From contig NZ_JABFNS010000008.1 in NCBI RefSeq assembly GCF_013116825.1, positions 1 to 64,000 on the forward strand: a stretch of 64,000 nucleotides of DNA. The letters run 5' to 3'. The position numbers and the translations under genes are program-made. The notes beneath the pieces are model-generated. The model did no database searches. It worked only from the letters and a program-made list of their open reading frames with translations, and was not told the DNA's origin. Origin of the DNA: Myxococcus xanthus. GTDB lineage: Bacteria; Myxococcota; Myxococcia; Myxococcales; Myxococcaceae. Shown one piece after another: positions 1-9,554 of this stretch; positions within the stretch are counted from its first letter, which is position 1, and the number at the start of each line of letters is the position of its first letter.

Positions 1-94
1 GACAGCATAGACCCGGGCGGGCCGGGTGGGCAGCGGTTTCGTGCATGCACAGCGTTGACCCCTGGGCAACGTGGGAGCGGGCGCTGTTCACCAG

Positions 95-118
95 CGGGCC
101 CGTGCCGCCACGGGCCCG
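95..118. other. GC-rich perfect hairpin upstream of the dehydrogenase gene
   Basis: A 10-bp perfect inverted repeat (95-104 pairing with 109-118, 4-base loop ccgc) lies about 90 bases before the first gene. It could be a terminator for a gene left of the window or a structure in the leader of the dehydrogenase mRNA. There is no T-run after it. The rest of 1-208 shows no convincing gene. Confidence 0.3.
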
Positions 119-208
119 TGCCTGAGCGAGCAGCCGTACCTGGCAGGCATCACCGTGTCCTCGTCCGCGTCTGGCCGCGTGCCGGGACGTGCATCGCAAG
201 GAGCCCGT

Positions 209-1294
209 ATGAAGGCCGTGGCCGTCTTCCCCCAGAAGCGCGAGGTGCGGGTCATCACCGACGCCCCCGAGCCCCGCATCCAATCCCCCACGCAGGTGAA
301 GGTGCGGACGCGGGAAATCGGGGTGTGTGGCACGGACAAGGAAATCACCGAGTTCGTCTACGGCTCCCCGCCGCCGGGCTCGGACCACCTCATCCTGGGC
401 CACGAGTGCCTGGGCGAGGTGGTGGAGGTGGGCGAGGCCGTCCGGGGCCTGAGCCGCGGGGACTGGGTGGTGCCCCGCGTGCGCCGGCCGTGCCCGCATG
501 CCACCTGCCCGCCGTGCCGCGAGGGCCAGCCGGACTTCTGCATCACCGGTGATTACACCGAGCGGGGAATCAAGGGCGCTCACGGCTTCGGCGCCGAGTT
601 CTTCGTGGAGGACGTGGCCTACCTGCACCGGGTGCCCGCGGAGCTGCGCGAGGTGGCGGTGCTCACCGAGCCGCTCACCATCGCGGAGAAGTCCCTCCGC
701 CAGTTGGAGCGCTTCCAGGACCGGCTGCCCTGGAAGGGGGGGCCGGGCCGCGCGGTGGTGCTGGGCGCGGGGCCGGTGGGGCTGCTGGGCGCCATGGCGC
801 TGGCGCGCCGGGGGTATGCCACCACGGTGTATTCGCGCAGCCCCAAGCCCAACGCGAAGGCCGAGGCCTCCGAGGCGCTGGGGGTGCCCTACATCTCCTC
901 GAAGGAGGTGCGGCCGGAGGAGCTGGTCCGCAGGGTCGGCGCCGCGGACGTCATCTACGAGGCCGCGGGCGTGGCGAAGGCGGCGCTGGAGACGCTGAAG
1001 GCGCTGGGCCCCAACGGCGTCTGCATCCTCACGGGTGTGCCGTCGAAGGAGGAGCCCTTCGACGTGGCACCGGTGCTCAAGGACGTGGTGCTGGGCAACC
1101 AGGTGCTGGTGGGCACGGTGAACGCGGCGGAGGTCGACTTCGACATGGCGCTGGAGGACTTGCGGCACTTCCAGGCCCGCTGGCCCGGGGGGCTGGAGCG
1201 GCTCATCTGCGCCAGGTACTCGCCCGAGGACTTCCGCGACGTCGCCACTGGCAAGAAGTCCGGCGGCATCAAGGACGTCATCCGCTTCATCTGA
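209..1294 (+). CDS. glucose 1-dehydrogenase-like medium-chain dehydrogenase
   Basis: A 361-aa zinc-type medium-chain dehydrogenase, probably cytoplasmic and oxidising glucose (or a related aldose) with NAD(P). Seen: the catalytic-zinc Cys in GVCGTDKE, the GHECLG motif, a four-Cys structural-zinc lobe (CPHATCPPCREGQPDFC), and a Rossmann glycine motif GAGPVGLLG. The long C-terminal part fits the glucose-dehydrogenase subgroup rather than alcohol dehydrogenases. The frame is open further upstream, but ATG 209 has a good AAGGAG about 6 bases before it and starts at the conserved N terminus. The next gene, 23 bases on, is a GH15 enzyme that would release glucose, so the pair may feed glucose to gluconate. 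The exact sugar is an inference. Confidence 0.85.
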   Translation: MKAVAVFPQKREVRVITDAPEPRIQSPTQVKVRTREIGVCGTDKEITEFVYGSPPPGSDHLILGHECLGEVVEVGEAVRGLSRGDWVVPRVRRPCPHATCPPCREGQPDFCITGDYTERGIKGAHGFGAEFFVEDVAYLHRVPAELREVAVLTEPLTIAEKSLRQLERFQDRLPWKGGPGRAVVLGAGPVGLLGAMALARRGYATTVYSRSPKPNAKAEASEALGVPYISSKEVRPEELVRRVGAADVIYEAAGVAKAALETLKALGPNGVCILTGVPSKEEPFDVAPVLKDVVLGNQVLVGTVNAAEVDFDMALEDLRHFQARWPGGLERLICARYSPEDFRDVATGKKSGGIKDVIRFI

Positions 1295-1317
1295 ACCCCT
1301 TCGACGAGGAGTGACGC

Positions 1318-3183
1318 ATGGCAACGGGAAGCGGCGGTGCCTCGGTGACGGGACAGCCGGTGGCCATCGAGGACCACGGCATCATCGGCGACCTGCGGAC
1401 GGTGGCGCTGGTGGGCCATGAGGGCACCATCGACTGGTTTTGTTTTCCGCACTTCGACAGTCCCAGTGTCTTCGCCGCGCTGTTGGACCGTGAGAGGGGA
1501 GGCCACTGGGGCATCGCGCCGGAGCCCGACGGGGTGATGCAGCGGCAGTTCTACTGGCCGGAGACCAACGTCCTGGTGACGCGCTTCTACACGCCGGATG
1601 GCGTGGGTGAGCTGGTCGACTTCATGCCCATGTCGGGCAGGAAGGGGATGAAGGAGGAGCGGGAAATCCTCCGGCGCGTGCGGGTGGTGCGTGGACAGAT
1701 GGTCTTCCGCATGGAGTGCTTCCCGGCCTTCAACTACGCGCGGGATACGCACGAGACGAAGCTCATCCACAGCGGGGCCACCTTCTCCTCTGAAACGCTC
1801 CGGCTCACGCTGTCCTCGTCGGTGAAGCTGAAGAAGACAGAGCGGGGCGTCACCGCGTCCTTCACCCTGCATGAGAACCAGTCCGCCGTCTTCTCCCTGC
1901 ACCCGGGCGCGCGCACGTCCTGCGAGGCGGTGGTGCACAACCATGAGTCCTCCGAGGACCTCTTCCGGGAGACGGTGGAGTACTGGCGTCACTGGCTGTC
2001 GGGCTGCCAGTACACGGGCCGGTGGCGGGAGACGGTGCAACGCTCGGCGCTGGCGCTCAAGCTGATGACCTTCGCGCCCACGGGCGCCATCGTCGCGGCG
2101 CCCACTTGCAGCCTGCCGGAGTCACCGGGCGGAACGCGCAACTGGGACTACCGCTTCTGCTGGCTGCGCGACGCGGCCTTCACCGTGTACGCGTTCCTCC
2201 GCATCGGCTTCAAGCAGGAGGCGGCGGCCTTCATGCGCTGGGTGGAGGCGCGCTGCGCGGAGTACGACGACGGGCCGCTGCCCCTGATGTTCGGCATCGA
2301 CGGCGAGCGCGTGCCCGAGGAGCAGGAACTCCTGCACCTGTCGGGCTATGGCGGCGCGCGCCCGGTGCGCATCGGCAACGCGGCGGCGGACCAGTTGCAG
2401 CTCGACATCTACGGCGAGCTGATGGACTCGGTGTACCTGTCCAACAAGTACGCGGCGCCCATCTCCTATGACTTCTGGCGGCACCTGCGGCGGCTGGTGG
2501 ACTGGGTGTGTGACAACTGGGCGCTGCCGGACGAGGGCATCTGGGAGGTGCGCGGCGGGCGGCGGCAGTTCGTGTACTCGAAGCTGATGTGCTGGGTGGC
2601 GGTGGACCGGGCCATCCGGCTGGCGGACAAGCGCAGCTTCCCGGCGGACCGGGCCCGCTGGCACAAGGTGCGGGATACCATCTTCGAGGACATCATGGAC
2701 AAGGGCTGGAACCCGGAGCGGGGCGCCTTCGTCCAGTACTACGGCGGCCACGCGCTGGACGCGGCGAATCTGCTGATGCCGCTGGTGTTCTTCCTGTCCC
2801 CGGTGGACCCGCGCATGCTCCAGACGCTGGACGTCATGCGCAAGCCGCCGTCCCAAGGCGGCCTCGCGTCGGACGGGTTGGTGTTCCGCTACGACGTGGA
2901 GGCCACGTTGGATGGGATTGCCGGCAGCGAGGGCACCTTCAACCTCTGCAGCTTCTGGCTGGTGGAGGCGATGACGCGCGCCAGCGTGGCCCGGCCCGAC
3001 TTGCTGGAGGAGGCGCGGCTCATCTTCGAGCGGATGCTGGGCTACGCCAACCACGTGGGCCTGTACGCGGAGCAGACGGGCATGTCCGGCGAGGCCCTGG
3101 GCAACTTCCCGCAGGCGCTCACCCACCTGGCGCTCATCAGCTCCGCCTACAACCTGGACCGCACGCTGGGCCGGCGCGACTGA
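1318..3183 (+). CDS. glycoside hydrolase family 15 protein (glucoamylase/trehalase-like)
   Basis: A 621-aa GH15 enzyme of the bacterial type with an N-terminal beta-sandwich (about 1-230) and a C-terminal (alpha/alpha)6 barrel. The barrel begins with the family signature [16 protein letters not shown]. The likely general acid lies in [10 protein letters not shown] (Glu406/Glu410) and the general base in SEGTFNLCS (Glu538). Members of this group are glucoamylases, glucodextranases or trehalases; the sequence alone does not settle which. No signal peptide is seen, so it probably acts inside the cell on trehalose or glycogen-derived oligosaccharides. The start has AGGAG 8 bases upstream. Likely co-transcribed with the glucose dehydrogenase before it. 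It ends 16 bases from the convergent 891-aa gene. Confidence 0.88.
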   Translation: MATGSGGASVTGQPVAIEDHGIIGDLRTVALVGHEGTIDWFCFPHFDSPSVFAALLDRERGGHWGIAPEPDGVMQRQFYWPETNVLVTRFYTPDGVGELVDFMPMSGRKGMKEEREILRRVRVVRGQMVFRMECFPAFNYARDTHETKLIHSGATFSSETLRLTLSSSVKLKKTERGVTASFTLHENQSAVFSLHPGARTSCEAVVHNHESSEDLFRETVEYWRHWLSGCQYTGRWRETVQRSALALKLMTFAPTGAIVAAPTCSLPESPGGTRNWDYRFCWLRDAAFTVYAFLRIGFKQEAAAFMRWVEARCAEYDDGPLPLMFGIDGERVPEEQELLHLSGYGGARPVRIGNAAADQLQLDIYGELMDSVYLSNKYAAPISYDFWRHLRRLVDWVCDNWALPDEGIWEVRGGRRQFVYSKLMCWVAVDRAIRLADKRSFPADRARWHKVRDTIFEDIMDKGWNPERGAFVQYYGGHALDAANLLMPLVFFLSPVDPRMLQTLDVMRKPPSQGGLASDGLVFRYDVEATLDGIAGSEGTFNLCSFWLVEAMTRASVARPDLLEEARLIFERMLGYANHVGLYAEQTGMSGEALGNFPQALTHLALISSAYNLDRTLGRRD

Positions 3184-3199
3184 GGCCGCGTCATGCGCC

Positions 3200-5875
3200 C
3201 TACACGCCCACGAATTCGGGCCAGGCGCCGGGCGTCACCACGCCGACCAGGCGCACGCCGAGGTCATCCGGCCGCTGGACGATGTCCAGGGCGTCGAGCA
3301 GCCGGGGGTCGTCCGCGAAGTGGCGCCGCTTGCGCTCCACCAGCAGCTCGAAGTCGTGGAGCATCATCTCCCGGACGTCTCGGGGCATCCGCTTCAGCGT
3401 GGCGCGCGCCCGCTCCACCCAGCCCTTCTCCGGCTCCCAGGTGTCCTGCACCACGGCGTTCCACGCGCTCAGGGCCAGCGCCAGGCAGGTGAAGAGCTCG
3501 GCCTGCGGGTCGTCCGAGTCCTCCACGTCGTCCAGGATGGGTTTGGCAAACTCGAGCAGCGTCTCGGAGACCTTCTTCGTGGGGAGCGAGCGCGTAGGCG
3601 CGTGGGTCGCCTTGGGCCGCCGGGTGGCCAGCGACAGCAGGTCGAGCTTTCCCACGTAGCTCCCCGTCAGCAGCGGCAGGGGGATTTCCAGCCGCACCCG
3701 GACCTGGAAGTCCCCAACGTTCAGCTCCACGCTCACCTCGCGCTCCTCGGGACGTGCCAGGGCGAGCGCCCGGGCCACCGCCGCCGCCAGCAGCAGCTCC
3801 TCGGCGTTGCCCAGGCGCGGTGTGTTGCGCTGGACGCGCATCACGTCGGGGACGAAGGGCAGGCCGGTGACGTCCTTGACCGTCTTCACCACCCAGTCCG
3901 GCTCGTCCTCCAGCGTCACGCCCAGCGAGTCCGGGATGAGCACGTCGACGTTGCCGCCCGGCAGGCCAGACATGCTCATCCGCTCCACGGAGCCGGCCCG
4001 GTCGAAGAGGGCGAAGCCGAACTCGCTGCCCCCGCTCCCCATGACGGACAGCTCCCGGGTGCCCCGCACGGCACCCTCCAGGTGCACCGTGAAGACCTCT
4101 TCGTTCGTCCACTCCTCCCAGGGCTCCGCGCGGATGAGCGCCGCCGTGGCGTCGAGGAGCGCCGTCGTCACCTCTGGCATCACCTTCAAGCCCGGCTCCG
4201 CGGAGGCCCAGTGCAACTGGAGGGTGAGCGCCGCCCGGAAGCGGGCGACGGAGTCCGGCATGGGCCGCGACGCGAAGCCATGGGTCGCGCCGGAGCGGGC
4301 CAGCCGGCTCTCGCAGTAGCGCTTGAGCCCCACATGGTCCCGCGCCAGGGACTCCAGCCCCTCCGCGTCCCGGCGCCCGAAGACGGGGGGCAGGGCCTCA
4401 CCGTCGGACGTCAGCGCGACGTAGATGGATGCGCGGCCATCCACACCCACGTCGATGGGCCCCAGCTTGAAGGCATAGAGGGCCCCTGGCTCCAACTCGG
4501 GCGCTGGGGGCTTCCGCCGAGGCTTCCGCTGGGCGGCATCCTGGAAGGCCCGGCGGCGAGGAGGAGGTTCAAGAGAGAGGTCCTCGGGGAGCTCGGTGGT
4601 GGTGAGCTCCGCGCGGATGGGCTCGAGGGAAGGCGCCTCCTTCGAGGTGTACACCTGGGTCAGCGGGATGCGTTCGTCACGCGACAGGCCCAGCTCCGCG
4701 TAGAGGTCATCCCAGAGCAGGTCCGCGGCGTCGGAGAGGTGAGACACCTGCGACTCCCAGTCCTTCAGCCATTCGAGCACCTGGGCGCGGCCCTCGGTGG
4801 AGCGCACCAAGTCGCTGGCGCTCCTTCCACCCCAGGCGGGGATTCCCTGGGCCAGCTCCGCCCGGGCCCGTTGCGCGAGCGTCAACGCGAATGCGTCCGC
4901 CAACTGGGGGGGCGCGTCGTCTGGCAGGGCGCGCGCGGGCTCTCCTCGGACGGACTTCGCCGGCCCCAGCGTGTCCTCTTCGTGCTCGGCCTCCGCGCCC
5001 AGCAACTCCTCCAGCAGGGCCTTGCCCTTCTCCAGACGCTGCGCGGAGTGGGTGGTGAGGACCAGCACCTTGCCCTCCACCGAGAGGGAACCCCACAGCG
5101 CCGCCCGAGGACCCTCCCAGCTGTAGAGTCCCTTGCCCTCGCGGGTGAAGCCGTCGTGCCGGCGCAGGCGCTCTTCGACCTTCGCCGGGTGGCGGATGCG
5201 GAAGCGCGCGGTGCAGATGCGCAGCGGCGCGCCATCGAAGTCGAGGAGTGGCCGCTCGGTGGTGAACAGCTCCAGCACGCGCGTGAAGAGAAAGGGCGCC
5301 AGCCGCCGCGCCTGCCTGCGGCGGCCGGGCACGTCGTCGGCCGGAGGCTGATGGGTGGCGAACGCGTGACGCGCGGCGACGACGACGTGCTCACGCAGGG
5401 GGCGGGGAATCGAGACGATGCCTCCCACCAGCTCCAGGTGGTCCTCGGTGGGCATCACCCAGCTCACAATCAAGTCGTAGCGGGCCACCTGCGTGGTGAG
5501 GCTGCGCTCCTTCACCTCCAGCACCTCGTCGAGCACGAGGTCCCTCAAGCGCAGTCCTTGGCCAAACCGCACCTCCTCCACCTCGAACACCGAGCACCAG
5601 GACGCGGCCAGGGCCGACAGCAAGCCGCGCTCGGCGCGCGACAGGCGTTGCCCGTCCCTGAGGAGCTGACGGTCCGCCGCGGTGCGGCCCTCGGCGTCTT
5701 CCCGTCCATGGAGGGTCCACGCCATCAGGGCGGCGTTCATCCAGGGAAACTGCTCGTCGTCCCACGTCGTTGGAAAGTCGGCGCGAGCGCTCGCGGACAG
5801 CTCCGGCTCGGCGTTGGCGAAGGCGCGCAGCGACGCGAGTCCGCGGGCGAAGGCGGTGGGGCTCCAGGTTGCCAT
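3200..5875 (-). CDS. conserved hypothetical protein, 891 aa, last gene of a DUF4150-TIGR02270 operon
   Basis: I do not recognise a named family. The 891-aa product has no signal peptide or membrane segment. Residues about 90-150 carry a stretch built around GQGLRLRDLVL..EVKERS, a pattern I associate loosely with uncharacterised SEC-C-neighbour proteins. A basic proline-rich linker (about 440-465, PRRRAFQDAAQRKPRRKPP) separates two halves, and the C-terminal half starts a new folded region with a VDGRASIYVALTSDGEALPP segment. The gene follows the TIGR02270 gene by 40 bases on the same strand, and that gene overlaps the PAAR-like gene, so it is probably part of the same T6SS-linked operon. It could be an effector, an adaptor or an unrelated rider. 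Confidence 0.7.
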   Translation of the reverse strand: MATWSPTAFARGLASLRAFANAEPELSASARADFPTTWDDEQFPWMNAALMAWTLHGREDAEGRTAADRQLLRDGQRLSRAERGLLSALAASWCSVFEVEEVRFGQGLRLRDLVLDEVLEVKERSLTTQVARYDLIVSWVMPTEDHLELVGGIVSIPRPLREHVVVAARHAFATHQPPADDVPGRRRQARRLAPFLFTRVLELFTTERPLLDFDGAPLRICTARFRIRHPAKVEERLRRHDGFTREGKGLYSWEGPRAALWGSLSVEGKVLVLTTHSAQRLEKGKALLEELLGAEAEHEEDTLGPAKSVRGEPARALPDDAPPQLADAFALTLAQRARAELAQGIPAWGGRSASDLVRSTEGRAQVLEWLKDWESQVSHLSDAADLLWDDLYAELGLSRDERIPLTQVYTSKEAPSLEPIRAELTTTELPEDLSLEPPPRRRAFQDAAQRKPRRKPPAPELEPGALYAFKLGPIDVGVDGRASIYVALTSDGEALPPVFGRRDAEGLESLARDHVGLKRYCESRLARSGATHGFASRPMPDSVARFRAALTLQLHWASAEPGLKVMPEVTTALLDATAALIRAEPWEEWTNEEVFTVHLEGAVRGTRELSVMGSGGSEFGFALFDRAGSVERMSMSGLPGGNVDVLIPDSLGVTLEDEPDWVVKTVKDVTGLPFVPDVMRVQRNTPRLGNAEELLLAAAVARALALARPEEREVSVELNVGDFQVRVRLEIPLPLLTGSYVGKLDLLSLATRRPKATHAPTRSLPTKKVSETLLEFAKPILDDVEDSDDPQAELFTCLALALSAWNAVVQDTWEPEKGWVERARATLKRMPRDVREMMLHDFELLVERKRRHFADDPRLLDALDIVQRPDDLGVRLVGVVTPGAWPEFVGV

Positions 5876-5915
5876 GGATGCACCCTATCCACCGAGGCGG
5901 CAGGCCTCTACCCCA

Positions 5916-7259
5916 TCAGGCGGGAATGTCGCCTCGGCGGCCCTGCGGCCAGCTCCCTGCCCGGGCGAGCCATTCCGGGCGCTGTCCCCGCAGGGGAAGC
6001 GCCTGCTCGCGCTGCACCCGCGTCCACTGCCGGGACTCCACCTGGAGCGTGCCCCCGCCGCGCAGGGCCGCCTCCCAGGCGAGCGAGGGGCGCCGCCTCA
6101 TGGGCTCGGTCTCCAGGGCCCTGACCAGCACCTCCACCGTGAGGGGGGTACCCCTCAGGAGACGCGCGCCTTCCGTGAAGCCGCCGCGCCGCTGCGTCCA
6201 CCAGGTCTCCACCGCCTGGGCGTCCACCTCGCCGGGGAGCACCCGGGGGCTGGGGAGCCGCGCCTGGAGGTCCTCGGCCTCGGGTTCGGCCTCCTCCTCC
6301 GCGTCCTCATCCTCGTCGGTGGGTGCCTCCACGAGGAAGGGAGGCACCAAGGGGAGTCCGGTGATGGCGGCGAAGGAGGCCGCGGCCAGCGGGCCCTGGG
6401 CCTCATCGCGCAGCAGCGGCAGCAACGCCTCGGCCGTCGGGAGCCTGCCACTGAAGCCCACCGCCCAGATGACCTCCGCTGGTGCGGAGCCGTCTTTCAG
6501 GCGCGCGAGGAGGCCCGCGAGGTCCTTCGGCTCACCCGCCACGGCGAGCGCGAGGAGCGCGCCGCGCGACGAGGAACCTCGGGCGTGCTCCCAGGCCTCA
6601 CGCGAGCCCAGCAGCAACCCGGTCTCCAGGGCGGCGGTGCTCACGGTGGGATGGGCGTGGCCCAGGGCGCGTGACAGCCGAGCCTCCCCTGTCTGCGTCC
6701 TGGGAGCGAAGGGAAGGGCACGAAGCGCCTCGGCATGCAGCGCCGGGTCGGCCTCCCAGTCGAGCTTCTCGAGCGCGGCGCTCGTGTCGAGGTGACGGAC
6801 GCGCGCGACCCGGAGCGCCCCCGCCTGGAGCGTTGGCTGCAACGTCGGCAGCTTCTTCAGGAGCAGGGCGTGGAGGTCCGGCCGGTCGAGCAGCTCCAGC
6901 GCGCGGAGGAGGCCCGGATGCGTCTCTTCGGCCCCCTGCTCCAACTGTTGGAACACGGGCTCGCGCCAGTCGGCGTCCTCGGCGGAGAGCAGGGCCCAGG
7001 CCGCGCTGGCCACGCGCGCGGGGTCCTCGGAGGTCAGCGCGGGGAGCAGCAAGCGGGTGGCGGCGGCGCTGCCTCCCAGCACGAGCGCATCCAGGTGGGC
7101 CCGCAGACGCCCTTCATCGCCCTCGGCCAGCGAGGACAGGGTGAGCTCCGGGCTCCAGAGGCCGTGCTCCCACTGCGTCCACAGGAACTCGGCTTCCTCG
7201 AGGTGGCGCTCCAGCAGCTCCCAGCGGACCGTTGGACGGGGGGGCGACAAGGGCCTCAC
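5916..7259 (-). CDS. TIGR02270-family HEAT-repeat-like protein (T6SS-associated)
   Basis: A 447-aa helical-repeat protein matching the TIGR02270 pattern: an N-terminal WELLERHLEEAEFLWTQWE start followed by successive HEAT-like helix pairs (LLLPALTSEDPARVASAAWALL, HPTVSTAALETGLLL) and a short acidic insert (TDEDEDAEEEAEPEAED) near residue 330. The family is known from T6SS and polymorphic-toxin neighbourhoods in proteobacteria; its molecular role is not established. It starts at GTG 7259, inside the stop of the PAAR-like gene (GTGA, 4-base overlap), so the two are translationally coupled. No signal peptide. Confidence 0.78.
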   Translation of the reverse strand: MRPLSPPRPTVRWELLERHLEEAEFLWTQWEHGLWSPELTLSSLAEGDEGRLRAHLDALVLGGSAAATRLLLPALTSEDPARVASAAWALLSAEDADWREPVFQQLEQGAEETHPGLLRALELLDRPDLHALLLKKLPTLQPTLQAGALRVARVRHLDTSAALEKLDWEADPALHAEALRALPFAPRTQTGEARLSRALGHAHPTVSTAALETGLLLGSREAWEHARGSSSRGALLALAVAGEPKDLAGLLARLKDGSAPAEVIWAVGFSGRLPTAEALLPLLRDEAQGPLAAASFAAITGLPLVPPFLVEAPTDEDEDAEEEAEPEAEDLQARLPSPRVLPGEVDAQAVETWWTQRRGGFTEGARLLRGTPLTVEVLVRALETEPMRRRPSLAWEAALRGGGTLQVESRQWTRVQREQALPLRGQRPEWLARAGSWPQGRRGDIPA

Positions 7260-7720
7260 AGCTCCTTTTCACAGACGAGGCACTTGGCCTTCGTGTCGCT
7301 CTTGCCGAGCGCGATGACCGGCCCCTGGAGCAGCGGTGCGGGCGGGGTGTTCTTGTCGTTGTGGAGCATGAGGTCGAAGGTCCGCGCCACGCTCTTGCCC
7401 TCGAACTTCACGTCGAAGGAGTAGTTGACGAACTCGGCCTTGCCCTTCGTCTTGCCGGAGACGACGCCGCCGCCCGCGGTGCCCGCCTCGTCGCCGGTGC
7501 TGGTGCTGAAGTTCGAGTCCTCGACGCACACCGGCTTGCCATCCACTGAGACCTTCGTCGTGCCCTTCGCCGTGTCCGAGGACATGGCGACGTTGGGGTA
7601 GGGGATGGGCACGGGGCCGGCGGGGCTGGGCGTCTTGCAGACGTCCGGGAAGGCGATGGTGGTCCCTCCGGTGTCCTTGTGGACGACGGACAGCTTGTTG
7701 ACGCCAACGGTCGCGCTCAT
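7256..7720 (-). CDS. PAAR-like DUF4150 protein
   Basis: A 154-aa DUF4150 (PAAR-like) protein. Such proteins form or cap the sharpened tip on VgrG in type VI secretion and carry effectors. Seen: MSATVGVNKLSVVHKDTGG at the start, the FPDVCKTPSPAGPVPIPYPN core typical of the family, a SSDTAKGT segment, and two Cys near the C terminus (CLVC). ATG 7720 is preferred over the upstream in-frame ATG at 7768 because it has AGGAG 8 bases before it and matches the conserved beginning. First gene of a minus-strand operon with TIGR02270 and the 891-aa gene. No toxin domain is fused to it, so any cargo must be encoded separately. Confidence 0.85.
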   Translation of the reverse strand: MSATVGVNKLSVVHKDTGGTTIAFPDVCKTPSPAGPVPIPYPNVAMSSDTAKGTTKVSVDGKPVCVEDSNFSTSTGDEAGTAGGGVVSGKTKGKAEFVNYSFDVKFEGKSVARTFDLMLHNDKNTPPAPLLQGPVIALGKSDTKAKCLVCEKEL

Positions 7721-7839
7721 GCGGATGGCTCCTCGCCCGGGAGTGTATCGCTCCTGGGCTCGTGGCACGAGCCAGGGAGGTGGCTCGTTGTATCGTGCCG
7801 TGGAAGGCTGTCCCTCCGGTGTAGGAGGCTGTGTCGCGC

Positions 7840-8961
7840 ATGTTGGGATGGGTCCAGGCGATGGGAATGGCGTCGTCGCTGGGTGGGCTGGTGCCTGCCT
7901 CGGCGGCGTTTCGTGCGGGGATGTCCTGGCCCTCGGCGGCGCCGGACTTCGAGGTCTTCCTGAAGGGCGACGAGGCGCCGAGCCCCGTCACCGTGCACGC
8001 GGCGGGAGAAGCCACGCTGGGGTTTTCGGGCGTGGGGCGGCTGGTGGCGCTGTTGGCGGAAGCGCTGGTGGACCTGGGGACGTGGGTGGACGTCGCGGCG
8101 CTGGGGCCGGGCGTGGGGCTCTACCTGGTGCTGCCCGACCCGGAGGCACGGGGCTTCACGACGGGGAAGGACCCCTCCGAGGAAGACCCGGACGACGCAC
8201 GCGAGCGCATCGCGCGGCTGGTGGACCGGCTGGTGAAGGGGACGTGGCAGGCGCTGGGATGGCCCGCGTGGAAGGGGCTGGTGCGCGCGTTCCCCACGGG
8301 GAACGTGGCCTTCGCCCAGGCGCTGGCCGCGGCGGGCGAGGACCTGCGGGCGTCCAAGGCGGAGCGAGCGCTCGTCTGCGCGGTGGACAGCTTCCTCTCC
8401 CCGGAGACGTTGACGTTGCTGCACCAGCAGCAGCGCCTGAAGACCCCGGGCCGGCCCACGGGGTTGATGGCGGGGGAGGCCGCGGTGGCCTTGTTGCTCA
8501 CGCGCGAGGAAACCGCGGAGTCCGCCATGGCCGTGGTGCGGGTGGCGCAGGGACGCGACGCGGCGCCGCTGGATGGGGAGCAGCCACCGGACGGGCAGGA
8601 ACTGGCGCGTCAGGTCCTCGCGGCCTTGGGGCCCTTGGGACAGGACGCGTCCGCGCCGTTGATGGTGTCGGACCACGACGGGCAATACGCGCGCGCCTTC
8701 GAGTGGGGGATGCTCCAGGTCCGGCTCAGGGAGACAGACGCCCGCTTCGAGCAAGGCGCGGTGTGGATGCCGGCCAAGAGCTTCGGACACACGGGGGTGG
8801 CCTCGGGAGCGGTGGCCACGGCGATGGTCTTCCGGGGGCTGGCGCGAGGTTACGCGCCCACGTCGTCGGTGCTGGTGCTCTCCTCCGCGGAAGCAGGGGA
8901 GCGCGCCGTGATTCACCTCACAGCTCCAGGCCGTTCCAACCCTCGGCTGCGTAGACCTTGA
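7840..8961 (+). CDS. ketosynthase-like (thiolase-fold) protein of T6SS loci
   Basis: A 373-aa thiolase-fold protein. It resembles the C-terminal-half signature of beta-ketoacyl synthases (CAVDSFLSPETLTLL followed by GLMAGEAAVALLL, and SFGHTGVASGA, equivalent to the KS GHT/GxxG loop). The usual nucleophile motif (DTACSS type) is not visible, so it is probably a catalytically degenerate relative. Such KS-like proteins sit beside DUF4150/TIGR02270 genes in many T6SS clusters, with unknown role. GTG 7831 is also in frame, but AGGAGG at 7823-7828 is only 2 bases from it, so ATG 7840 is chosen. It is divergent from the PAAR-like gene, and its last 44 bases overlap the convergent Imm11-like gene. 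Confidence 0.68.
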   Translation: MLGWVQAMGMASSLGGLVPASAAFRAGMSWPSAAPDFEVFLKGDEAPSPVTVHAAGEATLGFSGVGRLVALLAEALVDLGTWVDVAALGPGVGLYLVLPDPEARGFTTGKDPSEEDPDDARERIARLVDRLVKGTWQALGWPAWKGLVRAFPTGNVAFAQALAAAGEDLRASKAERALVCAVDSFLSPETLTLLHQQQRLKTPGRPTGLMAGEAAVALLLTREETAESAMAVVRVAQGRDAAPLDGEQPPDGQELARQVLAALGPLGQDASAPLMVSDHDGQYARAFEWGMLQVRLRETDARFEQGAVWMPAKSFGHTGVASGAVATAMVFRGLARGYAPTSSVLVLSSAEAGERAVIHLTAPGRSNPRLRRP

Positions 8962-9502
8962 AGCCGGTGAGGCCCGCCTGGACGAAGGCGGCGTGCACGT
9001 CCTCGCGGATGAGGATGAGGCGGCGCTCCATGGTGCAGCGGAACACCTTCGCCTGCGGGGAGATGGCGTCGTACTTCAGGGCCAGCTTCTTCACGCGGCC
9101 AATCTGGTCTTTGGCGATGGCGTTCATCCTGTAGACCGACCGCTCCATGTCGATGGCGTCTTCGGCCCCCTGGAGATTGAGGAAGGCGTAATCGGGACCC
9201 ACGACGGCGCCTTGATGGTCCTTGACCACGACGGGAAGCCATTCCGCGTTGGTGACCTCCAGGGATTCGATGAGCTTGCGCGCGCGGCCTGAGACAAGCA
9301 GGTCGCTCATCAGGTTCGGTTGAAAATCATAGACAGTCCGGTCGTCTGGATAGTTCTTGGAGAAGGAGACCTCACCACCCACAGGAAACTGTTTGATGAG
9401 GCTGATGCCTTCGTCGAACTTCCAGTCTGTCGGGCTTCCCCGGGGATATTCATCGATGAAGCCTGCGTCGATGCCTTGGACCTTGAAGACGAAGTAGTTC
9501 AC
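8918..9502 (-). CDS. Imm11-like immunity protein, copy A
   Basis: 194 aa, one of three paralogues of identical length in this operon. It matches the Imm11 (DUF1629) pattern: NYFVFKV start, SPTDWKF, YDFQPNLMSDLLVSGRAR, NAEWLPVVVKDHQG, PDYAFLNLQGAEDAIDMERS and a GLTGFKVYAAEGWNGLEL end. The family is thought to neutralise toxins of polymorphic or contact-dependent systems. GTG 9502 is chosen because it aligns exactly with the ATG of the other two copies and has GGAG about 7 bases upstream; the open frame extends to 9676 without support. Last gene of the toxin operon. Its 3' end overlaps the convergent KS-like gene by 44 bases. Confidence 0.8.
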   Translation of the reverse strand: MNYFVFKVQGIDAGFIDEYPRGSPTDWKFDEGISLIKQFPVGGEVSFSKNYPDDRTVYDFQPNLMSDLLVSGRARKLIESLEVTNAEWLPVVVKDHQGAVVGPDYAFLNLQGAEDAIDMERSVYRMNAIAKDQIGRVKKLALKYDAISPQAKVFRCTMERRLILIREDVHAAFVQAGLTGFKVYAAEGWNGLEL

Positions 9503-9554
9503 GGACGACTCCAATCCTGCATGAAATGCCGGGCCATCCCCTGGTGGCTGTGCC

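Noticed and set aside
3320-6124. 934-codon open frame on the + strand
   Set aside because: Antisense shadow of the 891-aa gene; His/Arg/Gln-rich composition and no motifs. Long open antisense frames are expected at this G+C content.
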